Of a stretch of DNA of 64,000 nt, positions 27,128-35,382 are shown piece by piece (position 1 is the first letter of the stretch; every line of letters starts with the position of its first letter). The position numbers were made by a program, and so were the translations under genes. The notes below the pieces were generated by a model. The model did no database searches. It was given only the letters and a program-made list of their open reading frames with translations, and had not been told where the DNA came from. Origin of the DNA: Actinomycetota bacterium (lineage in GTDB: Bacteria > Actinomycetota > Actinomycetes > Actinomycetales > Microbacteriaceae); contig JAIUOH010000005.1 of the NCBI GenBank assembly GCA_020161315.1, positions 1 through 64,000 on the forward strand, given 5' to 3'.

Positions 27128-27772
27128 CTACTGCAGCTCGCCGTTCAAGAAGAAGTTCATCTGCTTGGTGATGTCGACCGCGTGATCGCCGAAGCGCTCG
27201 TGGTAGCGGCTCGCAAGCGTCGCATCGACGACTCCGGTGGGGCCGTCGACCTGCACCTTCTGGCTCAGCACCTTCTCGAACACCTTGGCGTGCAGCTCGT
27301 CGAGATCATCGTCGAGATCGCGAATCTTGTCGATCACCTTGGCGTCTTGATCGCGAAGCAGCGCTACAAGCAGACCGGCCATCTTCACGTCGACCACCCC
27401 CATCTTCGCGAAGGTCTTGCGCAGGCCCTCGGGAATCGCGCTCTCTGGGTAGCGGTAGCGCGCCAGCTGCGCAATGTGCTGCGCGAGGTCTGCCATGCGC
27501 TCGAGCGAGGCGCTCATGCGCAGCGCACCCACCATGAGGCGCAGGTCGCTCGCGACCGGCTGCTGGCGGGCGAGAATGTCGATGGTCTGCTCGTCGAGCT
27601 CGCTCGCAAGCTGGTCTACCTGCTCACCGTTGTCGAGCACTTGCTCGGCGAGTGCAACGTCGCTCGACCCGAACGCGGTGGTCGCCTGCTGAATCGCGGT
27701 CTCGACGAGTTCGGCGATCTGCACCAGGCGATCCTGCACCTCGCGCAGCTCCTGCTGAAAGACTTCACGCAT
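27128..27772 (-). CDS. phoU: phosphate signalling protein PhoU
   Basis: A 214-aa all-helical protein with the twofold repeated PhoU domain: MREVFQQELREVQDRLVQIA at the start, then DLRLMVGALRMSASLERMAD and the second-half match (ATLASRYHERFGDHAVDITK), each with the metal-binding E-R-x-x-D-like pattern. PhoU damps the phosphate two-component system together with PstSCAB. Divergent from senX3/regX3. The ATG at 27772 was chosen as family start. Confidence 0.94.
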   Translation of the reverse strand: MREVFQQELREVQDRLVQIAELVETAIQQATTAFGSSDVALAEQVLDNGEQVDQLASELDEQTIDILARQQPVASDLRLMVGALRMSASLERMADLAQHIAQLARYRYPESAIPEGLRKTFAKMGVVDVKMAGLLVALLRDQDAKVIDKIRDLDDDLDELHAKVFEKVLSQKVQVDGPTGVVDATLASRYHERFGDHAVDITKQMNFFLNGELQ

Positions 27773-27892
27773 TCCTTTGGTTCCTGTTCTCACGGCGTTC
27801 GTTCGATGACGATGATACGTCTGGTCTGTCGGCTGCGGCGCGAACTCACTGCGAAGCGCGCGCATGCCCTCGCTCAATTCTCACCCCATCTC

Positions 27893-27940
27893 GTGAACAC
27901 TGCCTCGCTGCAAGGTGAACAGCAGCTGAACTCCGTGAAG
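27893..27940. promoter_or_regulatory. PHO-box-like direct repeats between phoU and senX3
   Basis: GTGAAC occurs at about 27893 and 27915, with CTGAAC at 27926 and GTGAAG at 27935: successive spacings of 22, 11 and 9 bases. On the phoU strand they read GTTCAC, the actinobacterial PHO-box core. The arrangement suggests auto-regulation of this divergent pair by the encoded regulator. Confidence 0.55.
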
Positions 27941-27962
27941 CGCATGCGCGGGCATCATTACG

Positions 27963-29174
27963 ATGGTGACTATGACTCCGACGCTACTCGTCTTGGCCTC
28001 AATCGGGCTAGGCCTCGTCGCTGGTTCACTCGCAACCGCAGTGGTGTTTGGCGCACGTTCACTCGGCCGCAAACGAGCGGCCTCGACGCGGCCCGAGTTG
28101 CCGCCGGCCGCGATCGAGATGTTGCACGCCCTCGACCGTTTCGCGGTGATTCTCGATGCATCACTCTCGCCCGTCTACGCGAACCCCGCGGCGCGCGACG
28201 ATAGCCGAATCACCGGGGAACAGCTGAGCGAACCCGAGTTTCTGCGCCGCTCCCGCCAGGTGATGTCGACCGGAGTGACCGATGTGATCGCCCCCGAAGA
28301 GGGCAACACCATTCGCCTGCAGATCGTGCGCCTGCAGCGTCGATTTCTCGTGGTCTTCGCTGACGATCTCGGTGAAGAGCAGCGCGTGAACGCGATGCGT
28401 CGCGACTTCATCGCGAACGTCAGCCATGAGCTGAAAACCCCGATCGCGGCGATCAGCCTGCTGTCAGAAGCGGTGCTCGAGGCAGCCGACGAGCCCGAGA
28501 TCGTTCGCAACTTCGCGAAGAAACTGCGCAAAGAGTCGCGCCGTCTCGGTGATCTCTCGCGGGACATCATTCAGCTCTCCGAGGCACAAACCACACTGCA
28601 GCCAGAAGATCGCGAGCCAGTAGCACTGCGCGCGGTCGTGCGCACCGAGGTCGAGGCGCACCAAGATTTTGCGACGCAGCAGGGCATCAGCATCGTGCTC
28701 GAAGAGGATCCCACTCTGACGCGCGAGCTCGTCACTCTCGGGCGGCCCTCCTCGATCGGCACGGTGATCGCGAACCTGCTGACCAACGCGATCAGGCACT
28801 CCCCCGAGGGCGCGTCAGTCGGAGTCGGTATCGCCGTCGAGGGGCCCGATTGCCGCATCACCGTGACGGACCAGGGTGAGGGCATCGCCGCAGAGCATCT
28901 GCCCCGCATCTTCGAACGCTTCTACCGAGTCGATACGGCCCGCAGCCGTGACGGCGGCGGCACCGGCCTCGGCCTCTCGATTGCGCGTCATACCATGCGC
29001 GCACATGGCGGCGACATCACCGTGTGGTCGCAGCCCGGCGTCGGCTCGAGCTTTACCCTCGCCTTTCCCATCGTTGAAGAGAAGTCACCCGCGAAGAGCC
29101 GCAAGCGCGCAAAACGCTCGGCCAGCAACAAGCAGGGCGATGATCCTCGCCCAAAGAAGGAGCGCAGCTCGTGA
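27963..29174 (+). CDS. senX3: phosphate-responsive sensor histidine kinase, SenX3-like
   Basis: A 403-aa kinase with an N-terminal membrane segment (about residues 5-30), a PAS-like region (FAVILDASLSPVYANPAA), the H-box (RRDFIANVSHELKTPIAAIS), N-box (LLTNAIRHSPEG), and G boxes (DQGEGIA, GGTGLGLSIARHT). The C-terminal Lys/Arg/Ser-rich tail of about 25 residues is unusual. Overlap GTGA with the regulator gene. With phoU divergent, this is the phosphate sensing pair. Confidence 0.92.
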   Translation: MVTMTPTLLVLASIGLGLVAGSLATAVVFGARSLGRKRAASTRPELPPAAIEMLHALDRFAVILDASLSPVYANPAARDDSRITGEQLSEPEFLRRSRQVMSTGVTDVIAPEEGNTIRLQIVRLQRRFLVVFADDLGEEQRVNAMRRDFIANVSHELKTPIAAISLLSEAVLEAADEPEIVRNFAKKLRKESRRLGDLSRDIIQLSEAQTTLQPEDREPVALRAVVRTEVEAHQDFATQQGISIVLEEDPTLTRELVTLGRPSSIGTVIANLLTNAIRHSPEGASVGVGIAVEGPDCRITVTDQGEGIAAEHLPRIFERFYRVDTARSRDGGGTGLGLSIARHTMRAHGGDITVWSQPGVGSSFTLAFPIVEEKSPAKSRKRAKRSASNKQGDDPRPKKERSS

Positions 29175-29866
29175 ACTCACGCATTCTGCTCGTCGAAGAC
29201 GAAACCTCGATCTCTGAACCCCTCGCATTTCTGCTCGAGCGCGAGGGCTACCGCGTGCAGATCGTCGCCGACGGCGCCGAAGCTGCGCGCGTATTTCCCG
29301 AGTCAAACGCAGACCTCGTGCTGCTCGACCTCATGCTGCCGGGGCTTCCGGGCACCGAGGTGTGCCGAAGCATTCGCGCGAAATCGCAGATCCCGATCAT
29401 CATGCTGACCGCAAAAGACAGCGAGATCGACATCGTGGTGGGCCTCGAGCTCGGAGCCGACGACTACATTACGAAGCCCTACTCGACCCGCGAGCTGCTC
29501 GCCCGCGTTCGCGCCGCGCTGCGCCGCTCTGAGTTCGCCGCTCCCGAAGAAGAGAGCTTCGACGAAGAAGGCGTGCTCGACGAGCTCGGTGTTCGCCTCG
29601 ACACCGAACGCCACACCGTCTCGGTGCAGGGCGAAGAGGTCGCGATGCCGCTGCGCGAGTTCGAGCTGCTCGAGCTGCTCATGCGCCACTCGGGTCGGGT
29701 GCTGACCCGTGGCCAGCTCATAGACCGAGTCTGGGGCAGCGACTACTACGGCGACACCAAGACGCTCGACGTGCACATCAAGCGCATTCGATCGCGCATC
29801 GAGCAGGATCCCAAGGAGCCGAAGCTCGTGACGACCGTGCGCGGTGTTGGCTACCGTTTCGGGTAA
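29171..29866 (+). CDS. regX3: phosphate response regulator, RegX3-like
   Basis: A 231-aa OmpR-family regulator: acidic pocket VEDE, phospho-acceptor Asp53 in LLDLMLPGLPG, KPYSTREL, and winged helix (LREFELLELLMRHSGRVLTR ... TLDVHIKRIRSRIEQ ... TTVRGVGYRFG). It should bind GTTCAC repeats such as those before pstS. Its last codons are partly repeated 110 bases downstream. Confidence 0.94.
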   Translation: MNSRILLVEDETSISEPLAFLLEREGYRVQIVADGAEAARVFPESNADLVLLDLMLPGLPGTEVCRSIRAKSQIPIIMLTAKDSEIDIVVGLELGADDYITKPYSTRELLARVRAALRRSEFAAPEEESFDEEGVLDELGVRLDTERHTVSVQGEEVAMPLREFELLELLMRHSGRVLTRGQLIDRVWGSDYYGDTKTLDVHIKRIRSRIEQDPKEPKLVTTVRGVGYRFG

Positions 29867-29975
29867 CAAATCTGATTGCATCGCCAAGAGCCGAGCCGCA
29901 GAGCGGCCTCGGCGCGCCCTGAAAACCGCCAACGGTTTTCTACACGGGCGCGGGCGTTGGCTACCGTTTCGGCTA
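29846..29975. repeat. duplicated end of regX3 with an intervening hairpin
   Basis: GTTGGCTACCGTTTCGG occurs at 29846-29862 (end of regX3) and again at 29956-29972, each followed by a stop in the same frame (GGTAA and CTAG). Between them 29921-29940 holds the perfect hairpin GAAAACCG-CCAA-CGGTTTTC. The second copy appears to be a non-coding gene-end fragment. Confidence 0.8.
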
Positions 29976-30055
29976 GTCCGTTCACGCCAAGCTGGATCGC
30001 CGGAACTCACTCCGCACCTTCCTATCTGTCGAGGGCCCGCAGTAGCCTTGCAACC

Positions 30056-30490
30056 ATGTCAACGATTCGACAGGTACAGATCACATTCGATTGCGAAAAC
30101 CCACGCCGGGTAGCCGAATTCTGGAAGGTCGCGCTCGCGTACGAAGACCCGCCAGTGCCGCCCGGCTTCGACTCGTGGGAGGCTCTCGACGCGACACTTC
30201 CCGAAGAGGATCAGGGGTCGCGATGGGCCTGCCAAGACCCGACGGGGGTTGGGCCGCGCCTGTTTTTTCAGCGGGTGCCCGAGCAGAAGGTCGTCAAGAA
30301 CCGGGTGCACCTCGACGTGCGTGTCGGGCTGGGGCTGCGGGGCGCAGAACGCCTCGAAGCACTAGAAACCGAAGCGGCGCGCCTTGAGCAGCACGGTGCG
30401 AAGCGCCTCTACCTGCTTGAGGCCGACGGCGTGAACGAGTCGTGCCTCGTTATGCAAGATATCGAGGGCAACGAGTTCTGCCTCGACTGA
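30056..30490 (+). CDS. VOC/glyoxalase-like domain protein
   Basis: A 144-aa protein with one to two beta-alpha-beta-beta-beta modules: RQVQITFDCENPRRVAEFWK at the start, PTGVGPRLFFQRVPE in the middle, NRVHLDVRV, and VMQDIEGNEFCLD at the end. This is the glyoxalase-like_6 pattern common in actinobacteria. Substrate unknown. Stands alone after regX3. Confidence 0.85.
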   Translation: MSTIRQVQITFDCENPRRVAEFWKVALAYEDPPVPPGFDSWEALDATLPEEDQGSRWACQDPTGVGPRLFFQRVPEQKVVKNRVHLDVRVGLGLRGAERLEALETEAARLEQHGAKRLYLLEADGVNESCLVMQDIEGNEFCLD

Positions 30491-30549
30491 GCGTGACGCG
30501 CGCACGAGAAGAGCGCCGTGAGTTCGTGCGATCCAGCTCTAGATATGCG

Positions 30550-30579
30550 AAACGCCCCGGTAGTACCCCGGGGCGTTTT
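30550..30579. terminator. bidirectional terminator
   Basis: Perfect 11-bp stem AAACGCCCCGG / CCGGGGCGTTT (30550-30560, 30568-30578), loop of 7, followed by T; A-rich on the other side. Serves the convergent VOC gene and LpqE-like gene. Confidence 0.85.
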
Positions 30580-30612
30580 GCATATTGCAGCCGCGACGGC
30601 CGCGACGCATTG

Positions 30613-31203
30613 CTACTGGGCTGCAGGAGCCTCGGTTGCTGCGGGGGCCTCGGTCGTCGGAGTCGGCTCAGCGGCCTTTTCGTCGTCTTTCTCGGCCTGC
30701 TGCTCAAGCTTGCGCAGCTGCGACTTCGAGAGCACGTACTGCTGGTACTCGGCCAGCGTGCCGTCGAGCACGGGAACCATGTACTTGGCTTCGCCGCCGC
30801 CCGCAACCTCGAAGTAGGCCTCGACGGTTTCGCCTGCCTGAAGGTCAGAGATCGACACGAGCTGCGGAGCGGTCTCACCCTCGGGGTTGCCGAACGAGGT
30901 CGATCCGGGGGCCAGGTTGAAATCGGCGCTTGCCTCGCTCGATCCCTTCACGAAGGTGATGCGCACGATGGCGTCGTCAGCAGTGTTGTTCACGCCGGTG
31001 AAGACCACGTTGAAGTTTTCACCGGACTCATCGGCGATGAGCAGCAGGTTGCGGACTGCAATGTTTTCGATGGTGACATCAACACCGTCGCTCGGGGCGT
31101 AGGGTTCGAGCGTTCCCTGCGGGGCGATCAGGCTGCAGCCCGTAGCGCCCAGGGCGAGTGCCGCCGCGAGAACGAGAGACGAGGCGATCCGACGAGTCTT
31201 CAA
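30613..31203 (-). CDS. lpqE: LpqE-like lipoprotein
   Basis: A 196-aa protein with signal peptide and lipobox (L-G-A-T-G-C, Cys23), a beta-rich body (VRNLLLIADESGENFNVVFT, FGNPEGETAPQLV), and a Pro/Ala/Thr/Glu-rich tail. LpqE lies next to carD in mycobacteria, as here, with divergent transcription. Function not established; exported and membrane-anchored. Confidence 0.75.
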   Translation of the reverse strand: MKTRRIASSLVLAAALALGATGCSLIAPQGTLEPYAPSDGVDVTIENIAVRNLLLIADESGENFNVVFTGVNNTADDAIVRITFVKGSSEASADFNLAPGSTSFGNPEGETAPQLVSISDLQAGETVEAYFEVAGGGEAKYMVPVLDGTLAEYQQYVLSKSQLRKLEQQAEKDDEKAAEPTPTTEAPAATEAPAAQ

Positions 31204-31367
31204 GGTGTGTCCTTTGATTTATTGGGCGGCACAAATCGGCCTGGCGGTTACATCAGACAGTTCAAATCATACTATCGGCAGGGCTGCTCTGGCTTCACCT
31301 AAGGGTGGCCTAAGTGGCGGCGCGGCGTATGGTATTCTAGAGGCTTAGCTGATAAAGGAGCCACTCG

Positions 31368-31853
31368 ATGCAGTTTGAGGTCGGAGAGACCGTCGTTTAC
31401 CCCCACCACGGCGCAGCGAAGATCATCGAGGTGAAGAAGCGTAAGCTCGGCGGCGAAGAGAAACTTTTTCTCAAGCTTCAGGTCAACCAGGGTGACCTGA
31501 CCATCGAGGTTCCCGCAGAGAACTGCGACCTTGTTGGCGTGCGCGACGTCATTGATCAAGAGGGCCTCGAGCAGGTCTTCGAGGTGTTGCGCGCACCGTT
31601 CACCGAAGAACCCACTAACTGGTCACGCCGCTACAAGGCAAACCTTGAGAAGCTCGCCTCGGGCGACGTCATCAAGGTGAGCGAGGTCGTTCGCGACCTG
31701 TGGCGCCGCGACCAAGAGGTCAAGTCGCTGTCGGCGGGCGAGAAGCGCATGCTCGCGAAGGCCCGCCAGATTCTCGTGTCTGAGCTTGCGCTCGCTGAAA
31801 AGACCGACGAAGGCAAGGCTTCTGAGCTGCTCGACGAGGTACTCGCTTCGTAG
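31368..31853 (+). CDS. carD: CarD-family RNA polymerase-binding transcription regulator
   Basis: A 161-aa CarD with the N-terminal RNAP-interaction domain ([20 protein letters not shown]) and a C-terminal helical DNA-binding domain with the conserved Trp ([15 protein letters not shown]). It stabilises open promoter complexes, notably at rRNA promoters. Good ribosome binding site (AAAGGAG) eight bases before the ATG. Confidence 0.96.
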   Translation: MQFEVGETVVYPHHGAAKIIEVKKRKLGGEEKLFLKLQVNQGDLTIEVPAENCDLVGVRDVIDQEGLEQVFEVLRAPFTEEPTNWSRRYKANLEKLASGDVIKVSEVVRDLWRRDQEVKSLSAGEKRMLAKARQILVSELALAEKTDEGKASELLDEVLAS

Positions 31854-31875
31854 TCTCATCTCGTTTCTACACGTT

Positions 31876-31910
31876 GGATCGCCCTCGGCCTGCCGGGGGC
31901 GATCCTTTTT
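31876..31910 (+). terminator. terminator of carD
   Basis: Perfect 9-bp stem GGATCGCCC / GGGCGATCC followed by five T, 22 bases after carD. Confidence 0.88.
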
Positions 31911-31951
31911 GTGCGGCGGCATCTGCGGCCCACTGCAGGTAGGCTTGAAGT

Positions 31952-32695
31952 ATGACGAACACCCTCATCCTGCTGCGCCACGGGCAGAGCGACTGGAACG
32001 AAAAAAACCTGTTCACCGGCTGGGTTGATGTGCGACTCACCGAGAAGGGTCGCGGCGAGGCCGCCAACGCGGGCAAGCTGCTCGCTGAGGCCGGTCTGCT
32101 GCCCGACGTGCTGCACACCTCGCTGCTCAGCCGTGCGATTCAGACCTCAAACCTCGCGCTCGAGAGCGCAGATCGTATGTGGATTCCGGTGCGCCGCTCA
32201 TGGCGCCTGAACGAGCGCCACTACGGCGCCCTGCAGGGCCTCGATAAGAGCGAAACACTTGAGAAGTACGGCGAAGAGCAGTTCATGGAGTGGCGTCGCT
32301 CGTTCGACACTCCCCCGCCGGTGCTCGACGATTCGAGTGAGTGGTCGCAGGCTAATGACCCACGCTACGCTGACATCGACGGCGAGCGCCCCCGCACCGA
32401 GTGCCTGAAAGACGTGATCGAGCGCCTCCTGCCCTACTGGAGTGGCTCAATTCTGCCCGACCTAAACTCGGGTAAGACAGTGCTCGTCACGGCTCACGGC
32501 AACTCGCTGCGAGCCCTCGTGAAGCACCTCGATGGCATCAGCGACGACGATATCGCCGGCCTGAACATTCCGACGGGCATGCCCCTCGTCTACGACATCG
32601 ACGAGAACGGCGTCGCGACTGGCCCGGGCCGCTACCTCGACCCCGAGGCCGCAGCGGCGGGCGCCGCAGCGGTTGCTGCGCAGGGCAAGCACTAA
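31952..32695 (+). CDS. gpmA: 2,3-bisphosphoglycerate-dependent phosphoglycerate mutase
   Basis: A 247-aa histidine phosphatase-fold mutase. Phospho-acceptor His in [27 protein letters not shown], and [17 protein letters not shown] are diagnostic. Interconverts 3- and 2-phosphoglycerate in glycolysis/gluconeogenesis. It ends in an Ala-rich tail. Confidence 0.95.
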   Translation: MTNTLILLRHGQSDWNEKNLFTGWVDVRLTEKGRGEAANAGKLLAEAGLLPDVLHTSLLSRAIQTSNLALESADRMWIPVRRSWRLNERHYGALQGLDKSETLEKYGEEQFMEWRRSFDTPPPVLDDSSEWSQANDPRYADIDGERPRTECLKDVIERLLPYWSGSILPDLNSGKTVLVTAHGNSLRALVKHLDGISDDDIAGLNIPTGMPLVYDIDENGVATGPGRYLDPEAAAAGAAAVAAQGKH

Positions 32696-32712
32696 CACGT
32701 ATCGCGAAAATA

Positions 32713-32746
32713 GCCGGTCACCAGAGTTTCGGGTGGCCGGCTTTTT
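32713..32746 (+). terminator. terminator of gpmA
   Basis: 10-bp stem (32713-32722 with 32732-32741, one G-U pair) followed by TTTTT. Confidence 0.85.
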
Positions 32747-32768
32747 GCTTACCTGACTCGGCTGGCTG

Positions 32769-32832
32769 ACTTGCTGGCTTGCTGACTTGCTGACTTGCTG
32801 GCTTGCTGGCTTGCTGGCTTGCTGGCTTGCTG
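32769..32832. repeat. tandem octamer repeat, eight copies
   Basis: Eight uninterrupted copies of RCTTGCTG (R = A in copies 1, 3 and 4, G in the others) fill 64 bases after the gpmA terminator. Non-coding; a likely slippage locus. Confidence 0.9.
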
Positions 32833-32865
32833 GCTGACCGACGCTGTGCCATCGCCGAACTCGGC

Positions 32866-32937
32866 CCCTTTGCCGAACTCGGCCTCTTTCTGGCACGCAA
32901 AGGCACCCAGTTCGGTAAACTGCACCGAGTTTGCGGT
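32866..32937. repeat. degenerate copy of the CCGAACTCGG inverted repeat
   Basis: GCCGAACTCGGCC occurs twice, then AGTTCGGTAAACTGCACCGAGTT, matching the element at 56059-56132 with several changes. Intergenic, between gpmA and the convergent ygfZ-like gene. Confidence 0.7.
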
Positions 32938-32983
32938 TTTGTGGGGTGGGGCGGAGCGGAGCAGAGCGCCGCGAGCGCCGCGG

Positions 32984-34087
32984 CTAGAGTCGCTTCAGTC
33001 GCGGGATCTCGCGCGTGCGCCCGGCATCTGCGGGAACAATGACCTCCTGCGCGGCAGCGATACGTTCGTCGTCCGCGAGCGCAACCTCAAGCGGCGCGTC
33101 TTCTGCCACCGAGCGCTTCAGCAGCGCGAGCGCGATTGCACCCCACTCGTAGTGCAGAGCCGCGCGGGTCACGCGCCCCACCGGTCGCGCTTCTGCGTCA
33201 GCGCCAGCGAGGTACACGAGAGCACCCGTCTCTGGCAGCTGACCACCCGAGCCGTCAAGGTGCAGCAGAGTAAACCGTCGCGGCGGGTGGCCCAGGTTGT
33301 GCACCTTCGCGACAGTCTCTTGCCCGCGGTAGCAGCCCTTGGTGAGGTGCACCGCGGTGCGCAACCAGTCAAACTCGTGCGGAATCGCCCGCTCATCAAC
33401 GTCGCCGCTCAGCGTGGGGCGCCACGCCCGCACCTCAAGCGCATTTAGCGCCATGGTGCCGGCTGCGTGCACCGCACCTTCAGAGACGAGCGCGGCAACC
33501 GCCGCAAGATCTGATCGCCGAAACACTAGCTGCACCGCCAGCCATTCGGCTCCCGCGTGCTCGCCGCGAGCGTATTGCACGCCCCCGCGTTGCACAGACG
33601 CCCACGGGTCTACCCACGCCACGACCGCCAGACCCAGCCCACGCAGCGCTGGCAACGCCGCACCGCCATCGAACGCCAGCACCGCCGCATACTCGTCACT
33701 GACGTCAGAGACCTCGACCCGAAGCGCGAAACGCATCCGGTTCAGATAGGCAGTGAGAGGCTCGGCGTGATCTTCGTCTACGAGCAACCATGAGCGCTCG
33801 CCATCATCAACCAGGCGAATAGCGTGTTCGATGCGCCCCTGTGCGTCAAGCAGCAGGGTTTCGACCGATTCGCCGGGCGCGAGCCCCACGAGTTGCTGGC
33901 TCGTCATCGAGTGCAGCCAGCTGAGGCGATCTGGCCCGCTAACGGTCACCACGCCGTGATGAGCAAGACTGACAAGCGCGTTGCCCTCAGCAAGCGCGCG
34001 CTGCTCAGCCAGTGGCGCACCAAAGTGCGCGGGCGCACCATCGGCGGCCACAGCACCGCTCAGAGCGAGAAAAACGTCATCGCCCAC
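32984..34087 (-). CDS. ygfZ: YgfZ/GcvT-like folate-binding protein
   Basis: A 367-aa protein with the GcvT fold and the YgfZ signature KGCYRGQETVAKVHNLG near residue 250. The family supports Fe-S cluster enzymes through folate. N-terminal half has SWLHSMTSQQLVGLAPGE. It is not the glycine-cleavage T-protein, which lacks the C-Y-x-G-Q-E motif. Confidence 0.92.
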   Translation of the reverse strand: MGDDVFLALSGAVAADGAPAHFGAPLAEQRALAEGNALVSLAHHGVVTVSGPDRLSWLHSMTSQQLVGLAPGESVETLLLDAQGRIEHAIRLVDDGERSWLLVDEDHAEPLTAYLNRMRFALRVEVSDVSDEYAAVLAFDGGAALPALRGLGLAVVAWVDPWASVQRGGVQYARGEHAGAEWLAVQLVFRRSDLAAVAALVSEGAVHAAGTMALNALEVRAWRPTLSGDVDERAIPHEFDWLRTAVHLTKGCYRGQETVAKVHNLGHPPRRFTLLHLDGSGGQLPETGALVYLAGADAEARPVGRVTRAALHYEWGAIALALLKRSVAEDAPLEVALADDERIAAAQEVIVPADAGRTREIPRLKRL

Positions 34088-34098
34088 GCGGTCGCTCG

Positions 34099-34209
34099 CT
34101 ACTGCTGGCCCTTGAAGAGCTTGTAGAGAACCGTGCCCGAAACCCAGGCGATGGCAACACCAGCAAGGCCAAGCAGGCCGAGAAAGAAGAGTTCGAGTGC
34201 AAGAAGCAT
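34099..34209 (-). CDS. 36-aa single-pass membrane protein
   Basis: ATG at 34207-34209 opens a 36-codon frame: a hydrophobic stretch of about 25 residues (LFFLGLLGLAGVAIAWVSG) followed by the basic end YKLFKGQQ. It ends 11 bases before the ygfZ-like start on the same strand, so they are probably co-transcribed. Too short for most gene finders. Coding is supported by hydrophobic composition and position; no family known to me. Confidence 0.65.
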   Translation of the reverse strand: MLLALELFFLGLLGLAGVAIAWVSGTVLYKLFKGQQ

Positions 34210-34236
34210 GGGGCTAGTCTATCGCGACCCGAGCGT

Positions 34237-34539
34237 CTACGAGTTCAGCAGCCCGATCACGTCGATCAAGGCAATGATCACTACGCTGCCAGCGACGCTA
34301 AACGAGGTGCGTGTGATGAAGCCCTCGCGCTGCGCGGTGCCGAGCTGCAGCGCAAAAGTTACGAGGGTGCTCAGCCCAATAGTAAAGATAAGCCAGTGAA
34401 AGCGCTGCTCGCCGGTCACGAGCACAGTTACCAGCACGCCGAGCACCGCTGCAACGGCCCATGCGGTCAGCATGCGGCCGATATGCCAGGGGTGCTTCGG
34501 AGGCACCGGAAGTTCGCTCACGCTCACATCCTCGCACAT
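34237..34539 (-). CDS. small three- or four-helix membrane protein
   Basis: About 100 aa with three membrane segments (MLTAWAVAAVLGVLVTVLV, WLIFTIGLSTLVTFAL, SFSVAGSVVIIALIDVIGLL). The ATG at 34539 was chosen because the frame upstream is low-complexity and lacks a ribosome binding site. Lies just upstream of the 36-aa membrane protein. Function unknown. Confidence 0.75.
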   Translation of the reverse strand: MCEDVSVSELPVPPKHPWHIGRMLTAWAVAAVLGVLVTVLVTGEQRFHWLIFTIGLSTLVTFALQLGTAQREGFITRTSFSVAGSVVIIALIDVIGLLNS

Positions 34540-34695
34540 CGCGGCAAGAAGCCCACAATGCGCTGGATCGCGACAGCCCCTGCCCAGCACCGGTGCGGGG
34601 CGCAGGCACCCAGTGGCATTCACCGGCACGAGAGCTGAGCAAAGCCCTAGGATGGAAACCGTCGACGCATGGGTCTGCAGACGGGAGGGCACGCG

Positions 34696-35382
34696 ATGCA
34701 GCTGCTCTGCCTCACAGGCTCAGACCCCGCAGCGGCGCTTCCGGGCCTCGACCTCTTGCCGCACGAGGTGCACCGCTCACCGCTTGACGTGCGGCTCACC
34801 GCGAGCGCTGCCGCACGCTTCGACGTGCTGCTCATCGACGGCACCCTCGACATTCGTGGGGCGCGCACCGCGTGCCTCGAGCTCGCTGGCGACTGCCCTG
34901 TGCCGCGCGTGCTGCTGTGCAGCGAGACGATGCTCGCAGTGGTCGCGCCCGAGTGGCAGATCGCCGACGTCATGCTGCCGACCGCAAGCCCAGCAGAAAT
35001 TGAGCTCCGGCTCAAGCTTGCCGCTGCCGGTGCCGTCTCGGGGCTCACCGCGAACAGCCCCGTGCCCGCTGCAGTCAGCGTCGCCGGAGTGGTGATCGAT
35101 GAGGGCAACTTCACCGCCCGCGTGCATGACCGCATTCTCGACCTCACCTATAAGGAATTCGAGCTACTTCACTTTCTCACCAGCAACTCTGGCCGGGTGT
35201 TCACCCGTGAGCAGCTGCTCAGCGAGGTCTGGGGCATGGACTACTACGGTGGCACCCGCACCGTTGACGTGCACGTGCGGCGCCTGCGAGCGAAGCTCGG
35301 CGAGCAGGAGGGCCTGATCGGCACGGTGCGTGGCGTTGGCTATGGTTTTGCAAGGAGCCCCGAAGAAAGCAGCGAGCGATGA
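34696..35382 (+). CDS. glnR: GlnR-like orphan OmpR-family regulator
   Basis: A 228-aa protein. The receiver-like N-terminus keeps Asp48 (FDVLLIDGTLD) but lacks the usual acidic pair near the start, as in phosphorylation-independent GlnR; the C-terminal winged helix is intact (LDLTYKEFELLHFLTSNSGR ... TVDVHVRRLRAKL ... VRGVGYGFA). Position before mshD matches glnR in other actinobacteria. Target genes not visible here. AGGG precedes the ATG. Confidence 0.8.
   Translation: MQLLCLTGSDPAAALPGLDLLPHEVHRSPLDVRLTASAAARFDVLLIDGTLDIRGARTACLELAGDCPVPRVLLCSETMLAVVAPEWQIADVMLPTASPAEIELRLKLAAAGAVSGLTANSPVPAAVSVAGVVIDEGNFTARVHDRILDLTYKEFELLHFLTSNSGRVFTREQLLSEVWGMDYYGGTRTVDVHVRRLRAKLGEQEGLIGTVRGVGYGFARSPEESSER

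Noticed and set aside
32769-32832. CRISPR-like array
   Set aside because: The unit is eight bases with no spacers; it is a simple tandem repeat.
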